Shown: positions 26,890 through 34,019 of the stretch, in pieces
Position numbering within the stretch: position 1 is the stretch's first letter
How the letters are laid out: every line of letters begins with the position of its first letter
Assembly (NCBI GenBank): GCA_012513715.1
Contig: JAAZBP010000010.1
Span: 1-34,019, forward strand
Source: Thermoproteota archaeon
GTDB taxonomy: Archaea; Thermoproteota; Bathyarchaeia; Bathyarchaeales; Bathycorpusculaceae
Direction: 5' to 3'
Length of the DNA: 34,019 bases
Position numbers and translations under genes: made by a program
Notes under the pieces: model-generated
The model's database searches: none
What the model was told of the DNA's origin: nothing
What the model saw: the letters and a program-made list of their open reading frames with translations, nothing else

Positions 26890-27729
26890 ATGACCACTCA
26901 AAATTTAATTGACGAAATTCAAGAAAAAAACCCAAATTTAAACAAAACACAAATCTTAGAAATGCTGCAGACTGAACGTGATAAAACTGGTGGTTTACTA
27001 TCTGATGAAACACTTCTCAGATTGGTTGCAGCTAAATTTGGAGTTAATGTAAAACAGAGTCTGTTTAAAAATACGGGGGTTCTTTCCTCAAGTCGTCTTT
27101 TCGCTGGTTTATATGACGTTAATTTTGAAGGGCGTGTTTTTGCTGTTTATCCAGTAAAAATCTTCAAAGGTGAAGAAAAAACGGGTAAACTTGCATCCCT
27201 CATTGTTGCAGATAATGATGGGCTTTTGAGGGTTGTTTTGTGGAATGAACACACTGCATTAGTAGAGAATTGTCAACTAGAGGTTGGAAAAGTAGTAAAG
27301 TTACTTCACGGCTATACTCGTGAAGATCGATATGGGAAAATTGAACTTCATTTAAGTAATAAAAGTCAGATTGAACTTCAGCCTGAATCTAAAATTGGTG
27401 ATTACCCCTCGATTGAGCAGTACGTTACAAAAATTGGCTCTCTCAAGTTAGTTGAAGGAAATGTGCATCTTTTAGGTGTTGTTAAAGCTGTTTTAAGCAA
27501 ATCTATTTTCCATCGAAATGATGCTGAAGATGGTATAGTGATGAGAGTTGTTATTAGAGATGACTCAGGCGAAGTGAATGTGGTTGTTTGGAACGAAAAA
27601 GTAGATGAATTGGAAAAAAAGTTGAGAGATAGTGCACAAGTGCTATTGATTAATGCTCATGTAAAGCCCACTAAAACTGATTGTATTGAAGTTCATGTTG
27701 ACTTTAATACTGTTATTGATATAAGGTAG
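26890..27729 (+). CDS. OB-fold single-stranded nucleic-acid binding protein (RPA-like)
   Basis: Start likely MTTQNLIDEI (26890) rather than 26818. Two OB-like repeats (VNFEGRVFAVYPVKIF...LASLIVADNDGLLRVVLWNEH; VEGNVHLLGVVKAV...VVIRDDSGEVNVVVWNEK). Confidence 0.82.
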   Translation: MTTQNLIDEIQEKNPNLNKTQILEMLQTERDKTGGLLSDETLLRLVAAKFGVNVKQSLFKNTGVLSSSRLFAGLYDVNFEGRVFAVYPVKIFKGEEKTGKLASLIVADNDGLLRVVLWNEHTALVENCQLEVGKVVKLLHGYTREDRYGKIELHLSNKSQIELQPESKIGDYPSIEQYVTKIGSLKLVEGNVHLLGVVKAVLSKSIFHRNDAEDGIVMRVVIRDDSGEVNVVVWNEKVDELEKKLRDSAQVLLINAHVKPTKTDCIEVHVDFNTVIDIR

Positions 27730-27899
27730 TCTACAAATTATTTTTCGCGTTATTTATCGGTTATTGTCTTTAATCGAATTATTATCTGTTTATTTTGAAT
27801 TATATTTCATATAAAAATTAAATGACTACTGGAGATTTTCAGTTTTTCTTGATTCCATATTTAAAATATTTTGCTCTCTTCCTTTTTTCTATTTAAAGG

Positions 27900-28394
27900 T
27901 CAACAAATTGTTTTTCTTTCGACTATTTTGTTATTATCAATTTTGCAGATACGTCTCAAGAGTACTGCGTTTGATTTAACTCGTTCAAACCGTTTTTTTC
28001 CATTGTCTTTGTCTTGAGTTACCACAACATCTTTTAATTTACTGAATTGTTCGTTGGTGCCGTCTTCTCGTATTCTTTCTACTTTTATGCAGTCATCAAC
28101 CATACAGTGTACTACACAGGCTCCACAGTAAACGCATAAATCATCAATTATGCCGACTTCGCCAGAACCCCAGTACAACGCATTCGTTGGGCAAACTTCA
28201 ATGCATAGTTTGCATTGCCCTCCTATACAAGTGAATTTGTTTATGCTGATTTTTCCTTCTTTGAAAAATTCTTTGACGCCTGTAGGCTCTAGAAGTTCTT
28301 GTCGTCTTTTCTTTTTTTCCTCATCTTCCGTTTTTATGCTACTATCTTTTGACAATAGCCCGAATATGTCAATAGAGGAAGAATCTGACGGCAT
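27900..28394 (-). CDS. 4Fe-4S dicluster ferredoxin-like protein
   Basis: CIGGQCKLCIEVCPTNAL and CVYCGACVVHCMVDDC. Confidence 0.82.
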   Translation of the reverse strand: MPSDSSSIDIFGLLSKDSSIKTEDEEKKKRRQELLEPTGVKEFFKEGKISINKFTCIGGQCKLCIEVCPTNALYWGSGEVGIIDDLCVYCGACVVHCMVDDCIKVERIREDGTNEQFSKLKDVVVTQDKDNGKKRFERVKSNAVLLRRICKIDNNKIVERKTIC

Positions 28395-28530
28395 TTTGCG
28401 AATCCCTATTTGTTCTGCAAATACAGTTTTTGAATTATAATTACTTATCTGGGCAATCTACGCAATTTTTCATATCATCCTGCATTTTTATAAACTCTAT
28501 TGATACACTAAAGCTATTACCGTCATACAA

Positions 28531-28548
28531 TTATTATAAATATAATAA
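28531..28548 (+). promoter_or_regulatory. Palindromic TATA-like element upstream of the LLM oxidoreductase
   Basis: TTATTATA-AA-TATAATAA, 8-bp perfect arms, 22 nt before the TTG start at 28570. Confidence 0.45.
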
Positions 28549-28569
28549 CGTTTCAGCGGTTGGGTCTGA

Positions 28570-29517
28570 TTGGGCAAAATAAAATTCGGCGTTTTTCTGC
28601 CGTTCTACGCTTATCAAAACAAAGATAACTCGCCAAGTCAGCAATACAAAATAATTCAAGATATTGCTTTAGAATCTGAAAAGCTCGGTTACCATTCAAT
28701 ATGGCTTGATGATCACTTGATGTATAATGAGTGCACAATTTTTGAGTCCTGGACTGTTCTTTCTGCTTTGTCCAATTTAACCAGTAAGATACGGTTAGGG
28801 ACAATGGTTACCTGCAACCAACATCACAACCCGGGTTTACTCGCTAAAACAGCTGCTACACTAGATGTTTTATCAAACGGTCGGTTAGAATTTGGTATAG
28901 GTGCAGGAATTCAAAAACAAGAGCATATTGCATATGGTTTTGGTTTTCCCGAATTAAGCACTAGGACGGAACGTTTAGATGAAGCTCTATCTGTAATGAC
29001 TGCATTATGGACAAAAGAAAAAGCAAGTTATAATGGCAAACACCACACTATCAAAGATGCGGTATGCGCGCCTAAACCCATCCAGAAACCGTATCCACCG
29101 ATTACTGTTGGGGGGGTCGGAGAAAAAATGTTAGAAGTAACTGCAAAATATGCAGATAGATTCGATTGGGGTTTTTTACCTTCAAAAAATATGTATGCAG
29201 ATAAACTTTTGTCTTTAAAAAAGAAATGCGAAAAAGTAGGTAGAAATTATGCTAAAATCGAGAAATCCTGTTGGCCAGCAGGTCAACTTTTGCTTGCCCA
29301 TAATCAGATTGAACTCAATAAAAAAATATCAATTTTCAAACCAGGAGGTGTTACCCTGGAAGATTTTAAAAAATATACATTAACTGCAACACCTGAAACA
29401 TGCATGGAAGAGCTACAGGTTTATTTGGATCTGGGTGTTTCTTATTTTATGTTATTCTTCGCGGATTTGCCTAGTATGGATAGTCTACGCCAGTTTTCTA
29501 GAGTAATGATAAATTAG
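28570..29517 (+). CDS. LLM-class flavin/F420-dependent oxidoreductase
   Basis: TTG start. KIKFGVFLPF, GYHSIWLDDHL, IRLGTMVTCNQHHNPGLLAKTAATLDVLSNGRLEFGIGAG, PPITVGGVGEKML. Confidence 0.88.
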   Translation: MGKIKFGVFLPFYAYQNKDNSPSQQYKIIQDIALESEKLGYHSIWLDDHLMYNECTIFESWTVLSALSNLTSKIRLGTMVTCNQHHNPGLLAKTAATLDVLSNGRLEFGIGAGIQKQEHIAYGFGFPELSTRTERLDEALSVMTALWTKEKASYNGKHHTIKDAVCAPKPIQKPYPPITVGGVGEKMLEVTAKYADRFDWGFLPSKNMYADKLLSLKKKCEKVGRNYAKIEKSCWPAGQLLLAHNQIELNKKISIFKPGGVTLEDFKKYTLTATPETCMEELQVYLDLGVSYFMLFFADLPSMDSLRQFSRVMIN

Positions 29518-29586
29518 TTTTTGCTTTTACAAAAAAATTAGCACTTTTTAACGTCATTTCTTTGTTTTAGTGCTATTTTTTCTTGT

Positions 29587-30756
29587 TCAAGTTGAACTAT
29601 TGTTCCAATAATATATTTTTGTATACTTACTTGAAAAATTGAAATTTTCGTCATTATAAATTATGTCGAGATTTGAACCATACTGATTTAACAATTTTTT
29701 TGTGTTATCCATAATTATTGGTGCTTTCTCGTCTTCAGGCCAGAGTCCCCAAATTCGATCGTTAGTTATATATTCGTTTCGTCTCATACCCCATCCGTAA
29801 TCTTTAGGTAAAACTAAAGCGGCTTCAACAACTGTTTTTTCACTATTAGTTCTTGGATTTCTGTTTGTATAGTTCCAGAAATTTTCCATGGCTTCTAAAT
29901 GTTCATCTGATAATATTCCGTATGGATTATTTTCAGGGTAAATAGGATAGTTAAATACTACAATATATTTTGCTCCTGACTTATACGCTAAAACCATGTC
30001 ACCGTATATCTCTTGGGCGTTTGCTAAATAGGGTGGTTCATAATACTTCCAGACGATTATAGTACCCCAGTCTTTGTTTTGAATATTTGCAGCACCCCTA
30101 CAAAGTGCTATTTGTTGAGTTGAATCGAGATTCCAACCTAACTCAACGAAGACAGTGTCATACCCAGCAAGGTAATCCCACCAGTAAAGAGCATAATCAG
30201 AAGTAAAAGTTAAGATACCTTTGTTTTTTATGTCTATCATGCTATTGGATAAAGCTATGTTATTGATGAACTGGTTTGCTGCATCACTATAGTCAGTGGC
30301 GTTTTGGATTGGTTCTTGTCCATCAATTTGTTTTCCTCCTGGTTCATCCCTGAGGTGAATGCCTAAGAACTTATCTCCCCAGCGTTCATGTGCTGTATCT
30401 AGCCATGTCTGGTGCCATGGATAGGTTTCTCTGGAAATCAAATCAAAATAGACAATAAATTTCAAATCTGCATCCGCTGCATAATCGCATACTTCATTTA
30501 AAGCTGTCTCGTTTGTTGTTAAGTCATGAGAGTTTATCAAGAAAAGATTCGTGTAGTTTTTGGTTCTGTCTATCAAGATTTTAGCTTCTAATGGTTCAAG
30601 TCCACCAAAGGAAACTCCAAAATAAAATTCGTCTTCTACTGTGCTGTTTTCTCTGGTCATCTGTTGGTGTGTATAGATGAGCGTTAAACTTACTATTATT
30701 AAAATGGCGATTATCAGTAAAAATTTTAATTTCGCATTCATTATATTCCAACTCAA
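29587..30756 (-). CDS. Signal-anchored extracytoplasmic protein with glycoside-hydrolase/TIM-barrel-like character, function unknown
   Basis: N-terminal hydrophobic helix (KFLLIIAILIIVSLTLIYT); Trp/Tyr-rich extracytoplasmic body with several N-x-S/T sequons. TTG at 30756 overlaps the upstream small ORF stop; ATG at 30741 also possible. Confidence 0.6.
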   Translation of the reverse strand: MSWNIMNAKLKFLLIIAILIIVSLTLIYTHQQMTRENSTVEDEFYFGVSFGGLEPLEAKILIDRTKNYTNLFLINSHDLTTNETALNEVCDYAADADLKFIVYFDLISRETYPWHQTWLDTAHERWGDKFLGIHLRDEPGGKQIDGQEPIQNATDYSDAANQFINNIALSNSMIDIKNKGILTFTSDYALYWWDYLAGYDTVFVELGWNLDSTQQIALCRGAANIQNKDWGTIIVWKYYEPPYLANAQEIYGDMVLAYKSGAKYIVVFNYPIYPENNPYGILSDEHLEAMENFWNYTNRNPRTNSEKTVVEAALVLPKDYGWGMRRNEYITNDRIWGLWPEDEKAPIIMDNTKKLLNQYGSNLDIIYNDENFNFSSKYTKIYYWNNSST

Positions 30757-30932
30757 TTTTTAGACTCTGCGTCTTTACTAATCAAATTATCAAGTGTGTG
30801 TTTTTTAATGGATATTGGGTAGTACTCCTGGTTTTTATTTATTAAAGTGGAAAGTTGTTCTGCACTGTTAACTATTGGGTTGTTTATGCTATAGTTAATG
30901 CGATTAATTTTGTCTAAACGCTCAGATTCCAT
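30753..30932 (-). CDS. Small hypothetical protein, 59 aa: MESERLDKINRINYSINNPIVNSAEQLSTLINKNQEYYPISIKKHTLDNLISKDAESKN
   Basis: ATG..TGA ORF below the track cutoff; its TGA overlaps the TTG of the downstream gene (TTGA). Confidence 0.45.
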   Translation of the reverse strand: MESERLDKINRINYSINNPIVNSAEQLSTLINKNQEYYPISIKKHTLDNLISKDAESKN

Positions 30933-31119
30933 GTCATATAAGCCGCTTCGTTATGTAAATAAAAGTGTTTTTGTCAAGGTTTATTTACTAAAATATGGTC
31001 TCCAACAAAAATTCCCATACATTTACTATGCCAAAAACAAGTGTAACTATAGAGGAATTCATCAGGGCTTCTTAATTTTATTACTCTTTAAAATATACCT
31101 TCAAAAAAAGTTTAATAGT

Positions 31120-31143
31120 GAAAAAACTGACCCCTACGGGTCA
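31120..31143 (-). terminator. Intrinsic-type terminator downstream of ilvD
   Basis: On the minus strand TGACCC-GTAG-GGGTCA (31143-31128) followed by GTTTTTT (to 31121), ~37 nt past the ilvD stop. Confidence 0.6.
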
Positions 31144-31179
31144 ATGGGTTTTTCTTGGTTGCCTATTTTTTATTGTCTT

Positions 31180-32823
31180 CTAATCTGTTGGTGTAGGGTT
31201 GTATCTCGAAAGAATCCCCTTAGTAATTTTGGGTAATCTTGGTTTCCAAGTTGATAAACGCTGCTTGAGTTCTTCATCAGATAACTCGACTTTTAAATTA
31301 CGGTTTTGAATATCAATGGTTATTACATCTCCGTTTTTGATGACCGCGATTGGCCCGCCATCAAACGCTTCAGGAGCAACATGTCCAATACTACCTCCTC
31401 TTGTGGCGCCAGAAAATCTGCCATCAGTGATTAAAGCTACACTCTCACTTAGACCCATACCTGCAATAGCTGCGGTTGGAAAAAGCATCTCAGGCATTCC
31501 CGGTCCACCTCGCGGGCCTTCATATCTTATTACAACAACGTCTCCTGCTTTGACTTCTTTATTGCGTATTGCAGTAATGGCTTCTTTTTCTGAATCGTAC
31601 ACTTTTGCTGGACCAGTATGTTTTAACATACTATCTGCAACACCTGCAGTTTTAATCACTGCACCTTTAGGTGCAAGGTTACCTGTTAAAATTGCGATTC
31701 CTCCCTCTTTATGAACAGGATCTTCTAAACGATGGATTACTGCGCGGTCTAAGACTTTGGCTTCTTTGATGTTTTCTCCAATATTCTTCCCTGTTACAGT
31801 GAGCATATTTAAGTTAAGCATACTTTTCAATTCACTCATAACTGCAGGTATTCCGCCTGCTACATCTAAATCTTCCATAGCGTAGATTCCGCTGGGAATC
31901 ATACTGCAGAGATGAGGAACTTTTTTGCCTATTTCGTCAAACGCTGAAAGTGGTAACGTTATTCCGGCTTCTTTAGCTATGGCAGTCAAATGTAGGATAG
32001 TATTAGTTGAACCTCCGAGTGCCATATCTACTGTAATTGCGTTCTCAAAGGCTTCTTTAGTCAAGATTAAAGAGGGTTTAATGTCCTCTTTTACCAATTT
32101 TACAATTTGTTTACCTGTTGCTCTAGCTATCCTAAGTTTAAAAGCGCTTGTAGCAAGAGAAGTTGCACAGTAAGGTAATGATAAACCTAAGGCTTCGGTC
32201 ATACACGCCATGGTATTTGCCGTAAACATTCCACTACATGATCCGCAGCTTGGGCACGCAGCATTTTCTAGCATATTCAGCTCTTTTTCGTTTATTTTTC
32301 CAGCAGTAAATTGACCAAGTGCCTCAGGAAGGTTTGCGTAGCTTACCTTTTTACCATCTAAATAGCCTGCTTTCATCGGGCCGCCTGTGACCATGATTGA
32401 CGGTATGTTTACTCTTGCTGCGGCCATAAGCATGCCTGGTGTAATCTTGTCACAGTCTGAAACCATGACTAACCCGTCTAGGCTATGTGCTTGTAGCATT
32501 ATTTCAACAGAATCAGCGATTATTTCTCTTGAAGGTAAAGAATATCGCATGCCAACATGTCCCATCGCTATGCCGTCACACACTGCAATGGTGTTGAATT
32601 CAAAAGGTATTCCGCCTGCTGACAGAATGCCTTCTTTTACAGCTTCACCAATTGTACGAAGATGAATGTGTCCTGGTACAATGTTTGTGTAACTGTTTGC
32701 TACACCAATGAATGGTTTAGTCATGTCATCGTCTTGTAAACCTAAAGATTTTAGTAATGATCTGTGGGGTGCTTTCTCTGTTCCTTTTTTAATTTCATCA
32801 CTTCTCAATTTAATATTCCTCAC
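31180..32823 (-). CDS. ilvD: Dihydroxy-acid dehydratase
   Basis: Start reassigned to GTG 32823 ([28 protein letters not shown]); the track's extension is intergenic. [56 protein letters not shown]. Confidence 0.94.
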   Translation of the reverse strand: MRNIKLRSDEIKKGTEKAPHRSLLKSLGLQDDDMTKPFIGVANSYTNIVPGHIHLRTIGEAVKEGILSAGGIPFEFNTIAVCDGIAMGHVGMRYSLPSREIIADSVEIMLQAHSLDGLVMVSDCDKITPGMLMAAARVNIPSIMVTGGPMKAGYLDGKKVSYANLPEALGQFTAGKINEKELNMLENAACPSCGSCSGMFTANTMACMTEALGLSLPYCATSLATSAFKLRIARATGKQIVKLVKEDIKPSLILTKEAFENAITVDMALGGSTNTILHLTAIAKEAGITLPLSAFDEIGKKVPHLCSMIPSGIYAMEDLDVAGGIPAVMSELKSMLNLNMLTVTGKNIGENIKEAKVLDRAVIHRLEDPVHKEGGIAILTGNLAPKGAVIKTAGVADSMLKHTGPAKVYDSEKEAITAIRNKEVKAGDVVVIRYEGPRGGPGMPEMLFPTAAIAGMGLSESVALITDGRFSGATRGGSIGHVAPEAFDGGPIAVIKNGDVITIDIQNRNLKVELSDEELKQRLSTWKPRLPKITKGILSRYNPTPTD

Positions 32824-32881
32824 ATCTGCTATGTCACCAATAATTTTATATTTAAGGTTGACGCCTTGAAAGCAGATGTGA
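32820..32881. promoter_or_regulatory. Divergent promoter region bounded by an 11-bp perfect inverted repeat
   Basis: TCACATCTGCT (32820-32830) and AGCAGATGTGA (32871-32881) flank an AT-rich TATA-like core (AATTTTATATTTAAGG). Confidence 0.5.
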
Positions 32882-32886
32882 TTTAA

Positions 32887-34019
32887 ATGGGGTATTGCTT
32901 TATTCAACCGTTTCCCTAAATCTGTAAAATTTTTAGATACCACCCTGCGTGATGGTGAACAAACACCCGGAGTATCACTTGTACCAGAACATAAATTACG
33001 TATAGCTCAGCGGCTAGACGAACTTGGCGTGGACTACATTGAAGCTGGCTTTGCAGCCGTTTCTGAAGGAGAACTAGAATCAGTTAAATTAATAGCTAAA
33101 CAAGGTTTACGGGCAGACGTTTCTAGTGCGGCTAGAGGAACAAAAGCTGACGTGGATGCAGTATTAAAGAGTGGCGCTTCAACCGTGAACATGATTATAC
33201 CTACATCTAATTTACATATAGAATGTAAACTTCGTAAGACTCGTGAACAAATCCTCAAAACAACCGAAGAATGCGTTACATACGCTAAGTCACACGGTCT
33301 AAAAGTTGAATTATTAGCTGAAGATGCAACCCGTTCAGACTTTGACTATCTGACCCAAGTATTCTTAACTGCAGTTGACGCTGGTGTAGATCGGGTTATC
33401 CCCTGTGATACAGTAGGCATCTTAACTCCTGAACGTTCCGCAGAGTTCTTCTCTAAACTTAAAGAAAAAATAAAAGTGCCAGTTGGTGTACATTGCCACA
33501 ATGATTTTGGTATGGCAGTTGCTAGTACTGTTGCAGCTTTGGGTGCTGGCGCTGAAGAAGTACACGCTACCATAAACGGTTTAGGTGAACGCGCTGGAAA
33601 CGCTTCGTTAGAGGAAATAGTTGTTGCATTAAAATCACTCTACAAATTAGATTTAAACATAAAAACTGAGTTGCTCTACAGTACTTCCCAACTAGTTTCT
33701 CGTTTAACAGGCATATATGTTCAACCCAATAAAGCTGTTGTAGGAGAAAACGCGTTTACTCATGAATCAGGTATACACACTCAAGGGATGCTATCTAATC
33801 CTCTAACCTATGAGCCCCTATCGCCTGAACTCGTTGGTTGCGTACGACGTATATCTCATGGAAAACATTCTGGTTCACACGCAGTACGTGCAGACTTATC
33901 CAGTATGGGTTTGAATCCCACTGAAGCACAGTTTAAAGAAATATACAAACGCATAAAAGAATTAGGTGACAAAGGCAAAATAGTGATGGACGCTGATGTG
34001 CTAGCCATAGCCGAATCTG
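32887..34019 (+). CDS. Second LeuA/CimA/homocitrate-synthase family enzyme, 3'-truncated by window, start codon unresolved
   Basis: Open frame from 32882 to the window end: [43 protein letters not shown]...[43 protein letters not shown]...[15 protein letters not shown]. Not in the track. Confidence 0.88.

Noticed and set aside
32824-32943. N-terminal 40-aa extension of ilvD in the track
   Set aside because: Runs through the divergent promoter and into the second synthase's coding region; GTG 32823 gives a standard IlvD N-terminus.
1-34019. CRISPR arrays, tRNA/rRNA genes, transposons, defence systems
   Set aside because: No repeat-spacer pattern, no T-loop GTTCRA-type tRNA signature in plausible context, no transposase or integrase ORF and no defence gene was recognised on reading; a tRNAscan or CRISPR search was not possible here.

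Overview
Archaeal chromosome segment: archaeal-type shikimate enzymes, DUF131 proteins, TATA/BRE-like promoters, many TTG/GTG starts and an F420-type LLM oxidoreductase. A TACK/Bathyarchaeia-like origin is an inference only. The window is nearly all amino-acid biosynthesis. It holds (1) carB, 5'-truncated by the window; (2) a contiguous three-gene homocysteine-from-aspartate-semialdehyde module (DUF39/CBS + NIL/4Fe-4S + UPF0280); (3) a plus-strand 11-gene operon: aspartate kinase, ADH synthase, 3-dehydroquinate synthase II, aroD, aroE, archaeal GHMP shikimate kinase, aroA, aroC, chorismate mutase, aminotransferase, prephenate dehydrogenase; (4) a convergent minus-strand operon ilvB-ilvN-leuC-leuD-leuB-leuA-pheA; (5) an accessory stretch: Hsp20, SWIM protein, small membrane protein, two DUF131 proteins, RPA-like OB-fold protein, ferredoxin, LLM oxidoreductase, secreted TIM-barrel-like protein; (6) ilvD divergent from a second LeuA/CimA/homocitrate-synthase-like gene cut by the window end. 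The most interesting signal is unannotated. Between a BRE/TATA-like promoter and aspartate kinase, at the head of the aromatic operon, lies a 29-codon ORF, MSNVQTKSDVNAIPFNSFGYVFYSFYYFT*, with 9 Phe/Tyr in its last 14 residues. A 10-bp hairpin abuts its stop codon and is followed by the lysC ribosome-binding site. It looks like a leader-peptide attenuator for Phe/Tyr in an archaeon. Other notable points are an 11-bp inverted repeat flanking the ilvD/synthase promoter, a synthase with no canonical in-frame start (possible +1 frameshift or indel), and several sub-60-aa ORFs missing from the ORF track.
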